Part shown: positions 25,401 to 34,238 of the stretch, in pieces
How positions within the stretch are numbered: the stretch's first letter is position 1
How the letters are laid out: every line of letters starts with the position of its first letter
Notes under the pieces: generated by a model
Database searches by the model: none
What the model saw: the letters and a program-made list of their open reading frames with translations, nothing else
What the model was told of the DNA's origin: nothing
Position numbers and translations under genes: made by a program
NCBI GenBank assembly: GCA_016195325.1
Contig: JACPZX010000030.1
Coordinates: 39,043-103,042, forward strand
DNA from: Acidobacteriota bacterium
Lineage (GTDB): Bacteria > Acidobacteriota > Polarisedimenticolia > JACPZX01
DNA: 64,000 nucleotides
Direction of reading: 5' to 3'

Positions 25401-26825
25401 CTAGAGGGCGGCGGCGCGGCGGATCTCCTCGAGGAGCAGGTCGACATGGCGCTCGCGCGACAGGTAAGAGGTGGCGCAGAACCGGATCACGCGGCGCCCG
25501 TCGAGAACCGACGTCGAGATCCAAGCGCGCCCCGCCCGCTCGACCTCCGTCTGGATCTTCATCTGAAGGGCGTCGAGATCCGCGGGCCTTCCCGCGAGCT
25601 CGGGCGGGACGACGCGGAAGCAGAAGACGCCGAGGCTGGGCTCCGTCACCGCCTCCATCCCCTGCGACGCCGAGACCCGCCCGGCCAGGTACTCGGCGAG
25701 GGCGATCTGGCGGTCGAGGGCCTCCTCGTAGCCCCGCCGCCCGTGCTGCCTCAGCGACAGCCAGACCTTGAGCGCGTCGAGCCGTCGTGACCCCGCGACG
25801 CCGAACTGGAAGAGGTTCAGGTCCTCGTGCTCCGCGAAGATCCGATCCGAAACGTAGTGCGGCGTCACCTCGAACGTCCGCCTCAGCGCCGCGCCGTCCC
25901 GGGCGATGATCGCCCCCGCCGAGTACGGGACGGAGAACCACTTGTGCGGATCGAGCGTCACCGAGTCGGCCCTCTCGATCCCGTCGAGGAGGGCGCGGCG
26001 CCGCGTCGACAGGCGGGCCGCCCCGCCCCAGGCCGCGTCGACGTGGAACCAGAGCCTCTCGCGCTCGCAGACGTCGGCGAGCTCTTCGAGGGGATCGATC
26101 GCGCCGCTCGTCGTCGTCCCCGCGATCCCGACGACGCAGAATGGGATCTTCCCGGCGGCCCGATCGGCGGCGATGAGCCGCGCGAGCTCGGGAACGACGA
26201 TTCGGAAGCCGGCGTCCGTCGGGACGACCCGTCGCCCGTCGCGCCCGATCCCGAGCATGTCGGCGGTCTTGTCGAGGGAGTAGTGGGCCTGCGCCGACAC
26301 GTAGAAGACGGGCGCCCCACGCGCCGCGCGGACGCCCCCCTGCCGCACGTCGGGGATCGCCTCGTTGAGCGCCGTCTTGAGCCCCGTGTAGTTCGCGAGG
26401 CTGCCGCCGTTCGTCATCGTGCCGAAGGCACGCTCTCCGAGCCCCGCGAGATCGCAGAGCCAGCGCATCACCGTCCTCTCGATCTGCGAGCCCGCCGGGC
26501 CGTGGCTCCACGCCGCCATGTTCTGGTTGATGGTGGCGGCGATCGCCTCCGAGAAGACGCCGATCACCGTCGGCGTGGGATTGAAGAGCCCGAAGTACCG
26601 GGGCGACGCGAGGTGGAACGAGCCCGGGAGCACGCGCTCGCGCACCTCCGCGAGGAGCGAGAAGGGGTCGGAGCCCTCCTCCGGGAGGGGCGCGTCGAAG
26701 AGCGTCGCGAGCCGCCCCTGGTCCCGCGGCGAGATGGGAATCGTCTCGAGCGAGGTGTAATAGGCGGCGATGAGATCGGCGACATCGCGGCCGAATCTCC
26801 GGATGTCCTCTTCCCGCCACTCCAT
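25401..26825 (-). CDS. PLP-dependent group II (aromatic-L-amino-acid type) decarboxylase
   Basis: This 474-residue enzyme decarboxylates an amino acid, probably aromatic (Trp, Tyr, Phe or Dopa) or a related one. The PLP lysine is in DPHKWFSVPYSAG (about residue 293), HVDAAWGG holds the Asp that contacts the pyridine nitrogen (about 262), and YVSAQAHYSLDKTADMLG (about 165) holds the stacking His. PRYFGLFNPTPT and NQNMAAWSHGPAGSQIE fit the N-terminal part. ATG 26825 is chosen; a GTG 12 bases upstream is too close to the AGAGGAG. It is second in a run with an ICMT-like methyltransferase and a membrane glycosyltransferase. Confidence 0.88.
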   Translation of the reverse strand: MEWREEDIRRFGRDVADLIAAYYTSLETIPISPRDQGRLATLFDAPLPEEGSDPFSLLAEVRERVLPGSFHLASPRYFGLFNPTPTVIGVFSEAIAATINQNMAAWSHGPAGSQIERTVMRWLCDLAGLGERAFGTMTNGGSLANYTGLKTALNEAIPDVRQGGVRAARGAPVFYVSAQAHYSLDKTADMLGIGRDGRRVVPTDAGFRIVVPELARLIAADRAAGKIPFCVVGIAGTTTSGAIDPLEELADVCERERLWFHVDAAWGGAARLSTRRRALLDGIERADSVTLDPHKWFSVPYSAGAIIARDGAALRRTFEVTPHYVSDRIFAEHEDLNLFQFGVAGSRRLDALKVWLSLRQHGRRGYEEALDRQIALAEYLAGRVSASQGMEAVTEPSLGVFCFRVVPPELAGRPADLDALQMKIQTEVERAGRAWISTSVLDGRRVIRFCATSYLSRERHVDLLLEEIRRAAAL

Positions 26826-26845
26826 GCCGGCACCCACGCTCCTCT

Positions 26846-27505
26846 TCAGGGGAGGCGAAGGACGTGCGGCCACCAGGCCTGCACGCGGAGCTGGGCGATC
26901 ACGAACCCCAGGATCGGAAGCCACACCCACTTCATCGCGCGCGATCCCTCGATCTTGAGGCCGATGAGGTTGACCTCGATCACCTCGGAGCTCTTGAAGA
27001 GCTTCGGCGCCGGCCACCAGCGCGGCACCGAGTTCAAATAGGCCTGATACTCGGCACCGAGCCTCTTCAGGAGGTACCGCTCCTCGGCGGGGACGGTGCC
27101 GATCATGTAGACGAGCGTCGTGAGCAGGATCCCCGCGGCGAGGGTGGCGCTCTGCGCGAAGAGGGCGCCCGACACGCCGAGGAGGAGGGATCCGACATAG
27201 AGCGGGTTGCGGCAGATCGAGTACGGGCCCTCCTCGACGACGACGCGCCGCTTTCTCCCGCCGAGATAGAGCGTCGCCCAGAACCGGAAGGCGGCCCCGG
27301 CCGCAAAGAAAATCCAGGCGACCGAGTTGAACGCGAGGCCGACCCACGAGCCCGTCGGCAGCATCGGCTGGGCGAGCATCGTCACCACGACCAGCGGCGC
27401 GAGGAAGACGATCCCCGCCCATCCGCGGTACTTGAACCCGAAGCTTCCCTTGTCCGTCTCCCCGACTCCGGCCGGCTCGACGACGACCGCCTTCTTCCCC
27501 GCCAT
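26846..27505 (-). CDS. isoprenylcysteine carboxyl methyltransferase (ICMT)-like membrane protein
   Basis: The 219-residue protein has about five membrane segments and the ICMT/PEMT C-terminal features: GPYSICRNPLYVGSLLLGVS (about residue 103), where R-N-P-x-Y binds SAM, and EERYLLKRLGAEYQAYLNSVPR (about 155), the usual E-x-x-x-x-x-G-x-x-Y-x-Y helix. Bacterial members methylate diverse small acceptors or lipids, and no prenylcysteine substrate is implied. It is the first gene of the run 27505-22003. GTG/ATG alternatives upstream were not needed; ATG 27505 gives MAGKKAVVV. Confidence 0.82.
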   Translation of the reverse strand: MAGKKAVVVEPAGVGETDKGSFGFKYRGWAGIVFLAPLVVVTMLAQPMLPTGSWVGLAFNSVAWIFFAAGAAFRFWATLYLGGRKRRVVVEEGPYSICRNPLYVGSLLLGVSGALFAQSATLAAGILLTTLVYMIGTVPAEERYLLKRLGAEYQAYLNSVPRWWPAPKLFKSSEVIEVNLIGLKIEGSRAMKWVWLPILGFVIAQLRVQAWWPHVLRLP

Positions 27506-27583
27506 GCCTCGTTCTCTCCCGCGTCCCCGTGATCCGATTCGAAGAGGCTCCAACCTAGCACCGCCGGAGACGATCCGGCAGCC

Positions 27584-27613
27584 TTGATCGGCCGGGCGGC
27601 GGCGCGACATACT
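27584..27613 (+). promoter_or_regulatory. probable promoter of the peroxidase gene
   Basis: TTGATC (27584-27589) and CATACT (27608-27613) are separated by 18 bases and lie about 60 bases before the ATG. The match is moderate. Confidence 0.45.
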
Positions 27614-27671
27614 CCAGGTGTCGCGCGGTCGCGCACGGCCCAGGCCCGCACATCCTCGTGAGGTAACGACC

Positions 27672-28703
27672 ATGTCCCGACTCCCGACCAGGCTCCTCGC
27701 CCCGGCGATCGCCGGCGCCCTCGCGCTCGCCGCCTTCTCGCTGAGCGCGGCGCCCGCCCCTGCAGGGACGCCGTACAAGATGACGATCCCGAAGGGACTC
27801 GACGAGATGCCGGTCCCCGACGACAACCCGATGACCGTCGAGAAGATCGATCTGGGCAGGCAGCTCTACTTCGACACGCGCCTCTCGGTCGACAGCTCCG
27901 TCTCGTGCGCGACGTGCCACGACCCGTCGAAGGGGTGGACCGACAACCTTCCGGTCTCGAAGGGAATCAAAGGGCAGAAGGGAGGGAGATCGGCCCCCAC
28001 CGTCATCAACTCGGGTTACGCGTACGCGCAGTTCTGGGACGGCCGCGCGAAGAGCCTCGAGGAGCAGGCGCTGGGCCCCATCCAGAACCCCATCGAAATG
28101 GGAGAGAAGCTCGACAACGTCGTGAAGAAGCTCAACGGGATCGCCGGCTACCGATCGCAGTTCCAGAAGGTGTACGGCACCGACGCGACGCCCCAGGCGA
28201 TCGCGAAGTCGATCGCGGCTTTCGAGCGGACGATCGTCTCGGGGAACTCCCCCTTCGATCGCTTTCAGGCGGGCGACAAGATGGCGATGCCCGCGGCGGC
28301 GGTGCGCGGCTTCGAGATCTTCAAGGGGAAGGCGCAGTGCACGAACTGCCACGTCGGGTTCACGCAGTCCGACTCGCTCTTCCACAACCTCGGCGTCGGC
28401 GTGAACGCCGCGAATCCCGACCTCGGCCGGTCCGCGGTAACGAAGGACCCCAAGGACAAGGGCGCTTTCAAGACGCCGACGCTCCGGGATCTGACGAAGA
28501 CGGCTCCCTACCTTCACGACGGGAGCGAGGCGACGCTCCAGGGGGTGATCGAGTTCTACGACAAGGGGGGGATCAGGAACCCCAACCTCGATCCGAAGAT
28601 GAAGCCGCTGAACCTCACCGACAACGAGAAGCTCGACCTGCTCGCCTACCTCAAGGCGCTCGACGGAGAGGCCCCCGTCGTCACGCCCCCGAAGCTCCCC
28701 TGA
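27672..28703 (+). CDS. di-haem cytochrome c peroxidase (MauG/CcpA family)
   Basis: This 343-residue periplasmic enzyme reduces hydrogen peroxide with electrons from a c-type donor. It has a signal peptide (MSRLPTRLLAPAIAGALALA, cleavage after APA). Two haem c sites are seen: SCATCHD (about residues 78-84), in the high-potential/low-potential arrangement with FDTRLSVDSSVS before it, and QCTNCHVGF (about 222-230). FKTPTLRDLTKTAPYLHDG near residue 275 is the typical peroxidase segment with the distal Met/His region. ATG 27672 has GTGAGG upstream. The 3' end overlaps the convergent dehydratase gene by 23 bases. Confidence 0.93.
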   Translation: MSRLPTRLLAPAIAGALALAAFSLSAAPAPAGTPYKMTIPKGLDEMPVPDDNPMTVEKIDLGRQLYFDTRLSVDSSVSCATCHDPSKGWTDNLPVSKGIKGQKGGRSAPTVINSGYAYAQFWDGRAKSLEEQALGPIQNPIEMGEKLDNVVKKLNGIAGYRSQFQKVYGTDATPQAIAKSIAAFERTIVSGNSPFDRFQAGDKMAMPAAAVRGFEIFKGKAQCTNCHVGFTQSDSLFHNLGVGVNAANPDLGRSAVTKDPKDKGAFKTPTLRDLTKTAPYLHDGSEATLQGVIEFYDKGGIRNPNLDPKMKPLNLTDNEKLDLLAYLKALDGEAPVVTPPKLP

Positions 28704-29703
28704 GCTCCCTCGACCCGCGGGAGGTGGGGCGCCTCATGAGATCCAGCGCGAAGGCAAGGTCGACATTGCCGCCGGAGAGGATCGCCCCGACTCGCTTTCC
28801 TGGAAGCCGCAGCCGGCCGGTGTAGAGGGCGGCGAGGCCGAGGGCCCCGGTCGGCTCGACGACGAGCTTCATCCGCTCCCAGAGGAAACGCATCGTCTCG
28901 ACGAGCGCTTCGTCCGGCACGGTGACGACGTCGTGGACGTAGCGGCGGACGAGTCCGAGCGTGAGGTCGCTGAGGGACGGGGTGCGCGCGCCGTCGGCGA
29001 TCGTGTCGGGATGATCGGCCCGCTCGAGGCGGCCGCTCCGGAACGAGCGAGCGCCGTCGTCCCCCGCCTCCGGCTCGACGCCGATGACGCGGCACGAGGG
29101 GGCGAGGTGGCGCGCCGCGAGCGACGAGCCCGAGAGGAGCCCTCCCCCTCCGAGCGGCACGAGGAGAGCGTCGAGCGGCCCCGCCGACTCGATCAGCTCG
29201 CACGCGGCGGTCCCCGCACCGGCGACGATGTCCGGATGATCGAACGGCGGGATGACGGTCATCCCCCGCTCGCGCGCGATCCGCGCCGCCATCTCGGCGC
29301 GGTCTTCACCGGCGAGATCGTAGTGGACCACCTCGGCGCCGTAGCCGCGCGTCGCCTCGAGCTTCGCGGCCGGGGCGGTGCTGGGCATCACGATCGTCGC
29401 GCGGGTGCCGAGGATCTTCGATACGAGCGCCACCGCCTGCGCGTGGTTCCCCGAGGAGTACGCGACGACGCCCCGCGCGCGCACCCCCTCGTCGAGCTGC
29501 GAGATGGCGTTGAAGGCCCCGCGGAACTTGAAGGCCCCCATCCGCTGGAGGTTCTCGCATTTGAGGAAGACGCGCGCCCCCGTCATGGCGTCGAGGGTGC
29601 GGGAGGTGGCCGCGGGGGTGACGTGGGCGACGCCGCGAAGGCGCTCCCGCGCCCCGAGGAGCCTTCCGATCATCGCTTCGTGCGAGGGGAGATCGTTGTC
29701 CAC
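28681..29703 (-). CDS. threonine dehydratase-like PLP enzyme (fold type II)
   Basis: This 340-residue enzyme deaminates Thr or Ser, or racemises Ser. Key motifs are FLKCENLQRMGAFKFRGAFN with the PLP lysine (Lys about 61), SSGNHAQAVALVSKILG (about 83) binding the carboxylate, the phosphate loop PLGGGGLLSG (about 183) and a C-terminal ILSGGNVD (about 310). The ACT regulatory domain of IlvA is missing, so it is of the catabolic TdcB or serine-racemase type. The start is GTG 29703 without a clear ribosome site. It is flanked by a convergent peroxidase and a divergent TonB receptor. Confidence 0.88.
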   Translation of the reverse strand: MDNDLPSHEAMIGRLLGARERLRGVAHVTPAATSRTLDAMTGARVFLKCENLQRMGAFKFRGAFNAISQLDEGVRARGVVAYSSGNHAQAVALVSKILGTRATIVMPSTAPAAKLEATRGYGAEVVHYDLAGEDRAEMAARIARERGMTVIPPFDHPDIVAGAGTAACELIESAGPLDALLVPLGGGGLLSGSSLAARHLAPSCRVIGVEPEAGDDGARSFRSGRLERADHPDTIADGARTPSLSDLTLGLVRRYVHDVVTVPDEALVETMRFLWERMKLVVEPTGALGLAALYTGRLRLPGKRVGAILSGGNVDLAFALDLMRRPTSRGSRELRGASGA

Positions 29704-29778
29704 GGGAGGAATCTACCACGGGGTGCGCCGATTCCCGTCCCGCGCCGCCGCCGATGGAATCCCGGCGCGCGATGCCGG

Positions 29779-29784
29779 TAGAAT
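29779..29784 (+). promoter_or_regulatory. -10 box of the TonB receptor gene
   Basis: TAGAAT lies 25 bases before the ATG of the receptor. A GGCGCGCGATGCCGG stretch upstream holds no recognisable -35 box. Confidence 0.4.
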
Positions 29785-29809
29785 GCGCACCCTTACGCAG
29801 GAGTCCCGG

Positions 29810-31933
29810 ATGAATCCCCGTCGAGCTCTCTCCATCGCGGCGGCGCTGCTTCTCGCGCCTGCGCAAGCTGCCGCCCAGACCGCACCCGACCCCAACAAGG
29901 CATCCGAGTACGTCGAGGTGACGACCTCGCGCATTCCGGAGGAGGTCGAGATCGTCCCCGCCTCGGTGACGGTCATCACGCGGCAGGAGCTCCGGGATCG
30001 CGGCGCGACCGACCTCCGCACCGCCCTCCTCTTCGCTGCGGGGGTCGAGATTTCCCCCGGCGGCGACGCCGGCCCGGCCTCGTCGGTGCCGGAGTTCTGG
30101 GGGCTTCGCGAGTTCGACGCCTTCCTCCTCGTCGTGGACGGCGTGCCGTGGGGAGGGGCCTTCAACCCCTCCCTCTCCACGATCGATCTCGCCGACGTCG
30201 AGCGCATCGAGGTGCTGCGCGGGGCGGCGCCGGTGATGTACGGGGCGACGTCGTTCGTGGGGGTCATCCAGATCCTGCGGCGCGCCGCCGGTGAGGGGGA
30301 GACGACGGCCACCGCGAAAACGGGGAGCTTCGGCGGCGGAGGCGTGGGCGCCTCGACGCCCCTTCCGATGCTCGGGACCCTCGCATCGACGCTCGCAGCC
30401 GACGTCGAGAGCGTGAACTTCAGGGACGATCGAACGGGCGTGGATCGCGGCCACATCCTCTGGCGCGGCGGGACGCCTCTCGGGAGCGGCCGGCTTCGCC
30501 TCGACGCGGACGCGATCTGGATCGGGCAGGACCCCGCGAGCCCTCAGCCCCGCGTGGGTCGCGTGATCACGAGCCTCGTCCCCCTCGACTCGAACCACAA
30601 CCCCGACGACGCACACCTCGACGAGCGCCGCCTCTTCTTCGTGGCCGGCTACGATCACCCGCTCCCCGGAACGTCGGGGACTTTCGCGACGGCGCTCTCA
30701 TTCACGCGCTCGGACCAGGGGATCTTCCGCGGCTTCCTCACCGACGTGTCGAACGTGAGCCCCAACGCGAACGGATTCCGGGAGGCGGTCTCGACGGCAG
30801 ACCTCTACTTCGACGCGCATGGCGACTTCCACGTCACGCGCACGGTGAGGATCGTGGCCGGCGTCGATCACCTGCACGGCCTCGGGACGGGGCGGGGCGG
30901 CGATTTCGACTACTTCATCCCGCTCGACGGCGACAACGCCCCCTCGCCGTCCAGCCTCCCCTCCGCGGCCGACGTGAAGATCCGCGATCGAAGGGAGTTC
31001 TCGGGCGCGTACGGCTTCGTCGAGTGGACGCCGGTGGACCGGTGGCGCCTCGAGCTGGGGGCGCGCCTCAACCGCACCGTCGAGAGCCGCAGCGTCAACG
31101 CCGACCAGTTCGGCGTCGGCGTCACGAAGGGAGCCGACCGGAGCGAGGTGATGCGCGGCAGCGGCGCCGCGGGCGCGACCTACACCGCGTGGCAGCGGAA
31201 GGCGGACGCGGTGCACATCTACGCCGACTACCGCGATACCTACAAGCCGGCCGCCATCGACTTCGGCATCGACAGCGAGCCCGAGATCCTCGAGCCCGAG
31301 ACCGCGCAGAGCTACGAGGTGGGGTCGAAGGCGAGGCTCCTCGGGGGAAAGCTCCAGCCCGAGATCAGCGTCTTCCGGATGGACTTCCGGAATCTCGTCG
31401 TGGACCAGATCTCGGGAGGCCTCCCCGTCCTCGTCAACGCCGGCCGGGAGCGCTTCCAGGGAGTCGAGACGTCGATCGGCTGGTCGGTCACGCCGAATCT
31501 TCTCTGGCGCACGGGATGGAGCTTCCACAACGCGCGCTTCAGGGACTTCGTGCAGGATTTCGGCGGGGTGCCGACGCAGCTCTCGGGAAACCGGCTCGAG
31601 ATGTCGCCGCGCACGATGGGATCGACGGGGCTCGTCTACGCGCGCCCGACGGGCTGGGTCGGCTTCGCGCAGGTCGGGGTCGTCGGGAACCGATACCTCA
31701 ACAAGCGCAACACGGCCCTCGTCTCACCCTACGCGACGGTGGCGGCGGGGATCGGCTACAGGATCAGGTCGTGGGAGCTCCGGCTCGACGGCTGGAACCT
31801 GACGAACCAGAGGCCCCCCGTCTCTGAGAGCGAGATGGGGGACGCCCAGTACTACCGCCTCCCCGCGACGCGCGTCGTCCTCTCGGCGACCTTCCTCGCC
31901 GGCGCGAAGCCTTCGCCCGCGAAGCGGAGCTGA
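29810..31933 (+). CDS. TonB-dependent outer-membrane receptor
   Basis: This 707-residue outer-membrane channel uses TonB energy to import a chelate or other ligand. It has a signal peptide (MNPRRALSIAAALLLAPAQA), a TonB-box-like segment (YVEVTTSRIPEEVE), a plug domain (VTVITRQELRDRGATDLRTA to RIEVLRGAAPVMYGATSFVG, about residues 45-155) and a 22-strand barrel to the end. A late block GWNLTNQRPP matches the typical final strands. The C-terminus runs 12 residues past the last Phe (FLAGAKPSPAKRS), which is unusual. ATG 29810 has CAGGAG seven bases upstream. No ligand is indicated by neighbours. Confidence 0.92.
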   Translation: MNPRRALSIAAALLLAPAQAAAQTAPDPNKASEYVEVTTSRIPEEVEIVPASVTVITRQELRDRGATDLRTALLFAAGVEISPGGDAGPASSVPEFWGLREFDAFLLVVDGVPWGGAFNPSLSTIDLADVERIEVLRGAAPVMYGATSFVGVIQILRRAAGEGETTATAKTGSFGGGGVGASTPLPMLGTLASTLAADVESVNFRDDRTGVDRGHILWRGGTPLGSGRLRLDADAIWIGQDPASPQPRVGRVITSLVPLDSNHNPDDAHLDERRLFFVAGYDHPLPGTSGTFATALSFTRSDQGIFRGFLTDVSNVSPNANGFREAVSTADLYFDAHGDFHVTRTVRIVAGVDHLHGLGTGRGGDFDYFIPLDGDNAPSPSSLPSAADVKIRDRREFSGAYGFVEWTPVDRWRLELGARLNRTVESRSVNADQFGVGVTKGADRSEVMRGSGAAGATYTAWQRKADAVHIYADYRDTYKPAAIDFGIDSEPEILEPETAQSYEVGSKARLLGGKLQPEISVFRMDFRNLVVDQISGGLPVLVNAGRERFQGVETSIGWSVTPNLLWRTGWSFHNARFRDFVQDFGGVPTQLSGNRLEMSPRTMGSTGLVYARPTGWVGFAQVGVVGNRYLNKRNTALVSPYATVAAGIGYRIRSWELRLDGWNLTNQRPPVSESEMGDAQYYRLPATRVVLSATFLAGAKPSPAKRS

Positions 31934-31968
31934 AGGGCCGGGAAGGGGCGGCGAGCGGCGGCCCCGGA

Positions 31969-32571
31969 TCAGCCCGCCGGGATCGCGTCCTCCAGCGTCA
32001 TGGTGAAGAGGATCGTCGTGCCGCCGACGACGACCTCCCCCACCGTCGAGAGCTGGTGGCGCTGGACCCTCTCGCCGTCGACGTACGTGCCGTTCCGGCT
32101 GTCGAGATCCTTCACGGTGCACGTCACGCCGGTGATCTCGAAGGCGCAATGCTCCGTCGAGATCTCCTCGTCGGACAGTGGGAAGTCCCCGTTGTTCCGC
32201 CCGACGACGATGCGGGGCTTGTGGATCTCCATCTTCTTCCCGCGATCCGGGCCCGAGATGACGGTCAGCGCGCACCTCAGGCCCGCGGGAAGGTTCAGCG
32301 CCGACGCCGATCCGGAGACGCGCGTGCCGCCCGCGAGGTCGGCGGGCCGCGGCGGCGGAGCCTTCTTCGCGGTGATCTCGGACGCGGGCTCGGCGTCCTC
32401 GATGATCTCGTCGGATGGCTCGCCGGCGGACGCGGCGGCGGTCAGGAAGGCCTCGAGCTCGCCGACGCTCCCGCACGAAGGGCACCTCACCTTGGCGTGG
32501 GGCGGAGGCAGCGGCGCGTTCTTCGGGAGCTTCACTTTCGCGCCGCAGGCGGGGCACTGGGGTCCGATCAT
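31969..32571 (-). CDS. FHA domain protein with N-terminal zinc ribbon
   Basis: This 200-residue cytosolic protein binds phosphothreonine peptides. It begins with a zinc ribbon (CPACGAKVKLP at 6-16 and CPSCGSVGEL at about 30-39), then an acidic/proline linker, then an FHA domain (about 105-190) with the key residues VVGRNNGDFP, ISTEHCAFE and DSRNGTYVDGERV. The ATG has AGGAG six bases before. It is the last gene of a minus-strand run with a LysW-like ribbon, AmrS and an AhpD-like gene. A Ser/Thr kinase partner is expected but none is in the window. Confidence 0.88.
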   Translation of the reverse strand: MIGPQCPACGAKVKLPKNAPLPPPHAKVRCPSCGSVGELEAFLTAAASAGEPSDEIIEDAEPASEITAKKAPPPRPADLAGGTRVSGSASALNLPAGLRCALTVISGPDRGKKMEIHKPRIVVGRNNGDFPLSDEEISTEHCAFEITGVTCTVKDLDSRNGTYVDGERVQRHQLSTVGEVVVGGTTILFTMTLEDAIPAG

Positions 32572-32652
32572 CACGACTCCTGCTCTCGAGGGCCGGAAGA
32601 CGCCGGGCCGGGGGAATCTAGGGCGCTTGACGCTGTTCGGCAACCGGACGAT

Positions 32653-32811
32653 TCAGGTGTCGTCCTCCTCTTCGGTCGCGTAGTCGAGCGTGACGGGGAA
32701 GTTGTTCATGACCTCGTAGCGCATGTGGCACCGGGGGCAGGAGACGATGTCGCCGATCTCGACCCCCTCGTCCATCTCGAAGTTCGTCTCGCACTCGAAG
32801 CAGGTCCCCAT
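32653..32811 (-). CDS. LysW-like small zinc-ribbon protein
   Basis: This 52-residue protein has two CxxC knuckles (CFEC at 4-7 and CPRC at 25-28) around MDEGVEIGDIVS, then RYEVMNNFPVTLDY and an acidic tail TEEEDDT. The spacing and the EVGDIVSC-type core match LysW, the amino-group carrier of lysine/arginine synthesis in Thermus and archaea. LysW uses a C-terminal Glu (EDWGE) to hold the intermediate; here the last residue is Thr, so that attachment site is missing. ATG 32811 has GGGAGGAG eight bases upstream. It lies 42 bases after the AmrS stop and 81 bases before the FHA start. Carrier function is uncertain; a regulatory or metal role is possible. Confidence 0.75.
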   Translation of the reverse strand: MGTCFECETNFEMDEGVEIGDIVSCPRCHMRYEVMNNFPVTLDYATEEEDDT

Positions 32812-32853
32812 CGACGCATCTCCTCCCGAAGATCGCGAGTCCGGCCGCAGAGA

Positions 32854-33888
32854 CTACCGCATCACCGGCGATGACGGAAGCGGGGAAAAGACGCCCGGGA
32901 TGCTGCGGCCGCAGCGGCACGATCCGTCGCGGAGTCGGATTGCCGTGACGCGGTGCCACGAGCGCCGGATGACGGCGTCGCCGCACCCGGGACACACCGT
33001 CGTGCTCCCCTCGTCGGAGTGGACGTTGCCCACGTAGACGTGCTTGAGCCCCAGCGAGAGCGCCTCGAGACGGGCCGCCTCGATCGTCGCCTGCGGCGTG
33101 CGGGGCAGGTCCTCGAGCTTGAAGTCGGGGTGGAAGGCGGTGAAGTGCAGCGGCACCTCGTCGCCCAGATGCCTCAGGATCCAGCCGGCGAGCGCCCGCG
33201 TCTCCGCGACCGCGTCGTTGAGCGTGGGAATGACGAGGTTCGTGATCTCGATCCAGACGCCGCGCCGCTTCAGCTCGACGAGCGCGTCGAGGACGGGCCC
33301 GATGTGCGTGAGCGTCACCTTCCGGTAGAACTCCTCCGTGAAGGCCTTCAGGTCGACATTGGCCGCGTCGATGAACTCGTAGACCTCGGGAAGCGCCTCG
33401 AGCGTGACGTAGCCGTTCGTCACCATCACCGTCTTCACCCCCCGCTCCCGGGCGACGCGCGAGATGTCGATCGCGTACTCCGCCAAGATGGTCGGCTCGT
33501 TGTACGTGAACGCGATCGACGGACAGCCGAGATCCACCGCCCTCTCGACGACGGCGTCGGGGGAGAGCGGGATCGAGCGCACCTGATCCTGCCTCGACTT
33601 CGAGATGTCCCAGTTCTGGCAGAACTTGCACCCCATGTTGCAGCCGGCGGTTCCGAGGGAGAGGACGCTCGTTCCCGGCAGGAAGTGGTTCAGCGGCTTC
33701 TTCTCGATGGGGTCGACTTGGAGGGCGGCCGGCCGGCCGTACCCGAGCGAGACGAGCCGGCCGCCGTGGTTCGCGCGGATGAAGCAGAAGCCGGACTGCC
33801 CCTCGCCGATCCGGCAGTACCTGGGGCACAGCCAGCACAGGGCCTTGTCCCCCTCGGCCCGCCACCAGCGAGCGGGCGCCTCGGGCAT
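32854..33888 (-). CDS. amrS: AmmeMemoRadiSam-system radical SAM enzyme (AmrS)
   Basis: This 344-residue enzyme has the radical SAM cluster motif GCNMGCKFCQNW (CxxxCxxC, about residues 82-93), preceded by the N-terminal cysteine-rich domain (CWLCPRYCRIGEGQSGFC) typical of AmrS. Further blocks are AFTYNEPTI (about 130), TNGYV and PLHFTAFHPDFKL (about 235), and a C-terminal CPGCGDAVIRR knuckle. In AMMECR systems, AmrS works with AMMECR1 and MEMO-like proteins, neither of which is in the window. The stop of the AhpD-like gene is 3 bases upstream, so they are one operon. Confidence 0.9.
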   Translation of the reverse strand: MPEAPARWWRAEGDKALCWLCPRYCRIGEGQSGFCFIRANHGGRLVSLGYGRPAALQVDPIEKKPLNHFLPGTSVLSLGTAGCNMGCKFCQNWDISKSRQDQVRSIPLSPDAVVERAVDLGCPSIAFTYNEPTILAEYAIDISRVARERGVKTVMVTNGYVTLEALPEVYEFIDAANVDLKAFTEEFYRKVTLTHIGPVLDALVELKRRGVWIEITNLVIPTLNDAVAETRALAGWILRHLGDEVPLHFTAFHPDFKLEDLPRTPQATIEAARLEALSLGLKHVYVGNVHSDEGSTTVCPGCGDAVIRRSWHRVTAIRLRDGSCRCGRSIPGVFSPLPSSPVMR

Positions 33889-33891
33889 GCG

Positions 33892-34197
33892 TCACTCCCC
33901 CTTGCCGGAATACCCCAGGGTCGCCGCCGAGAGGGCGGGCAGGCCGCCGAGGACGAACGCGAGCCGAACCGTCTCACGGATCTCGGCGTCGGTCGCCCCG
34001 ATGTTCCGGGCGATCTCGGAGGCGATCTTCACCCCCTCCTCGCGCCGGAGCAGCGCCTCGCCGAGCACGGTCATCAGGATCTTGGTCTTCGCCGGGAGCG
34101 CGCCGTCGGTCATCGCGAAATTGCTGAGACCGCGGACCTGCTCGAGGAACTCGGGGTCGGATTGCTCCAGCCGGACGATGAACGGGGGGCGTATCAT
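33892..34197 (-). CDS. carboxymuconolactone decarboxylase/AhpD-like protein without redox Cys
   Basis: The 101-residue all-helical protein fits the CMD fold: SDPEFLEQVRGLSNFAMTDG, ALPAKTKILMTVLGEAL and NIGATDAEIRETVRLAFVLGG. The family's peroxidase members have a CxxC in the helix before GAT; here that position reads GVKIASEIARNIG, with no cysteine at all. A redox role is therefore unlikely. It is first in the run with AmrS, the LysW-like ribbon and the FHA gene, and AmrS begins 3 bases after its stop. Function is unknown. Confidence 0.78.
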   Translation of the reverse strand: MIRPPFIVRLEQSDPEFLEQVRGLSNFAMTDGALPAKTKILMTVLGEALLRREEGVKIASEIARNIGATDAEIRETVRLAFVLGGLPALSAATLGYSGKGE

Positions 34198-34238
34198 CTT
34201 GAATCCTCCTCCGCGGCGCGCGCCGCGGCCCCCCTAGG

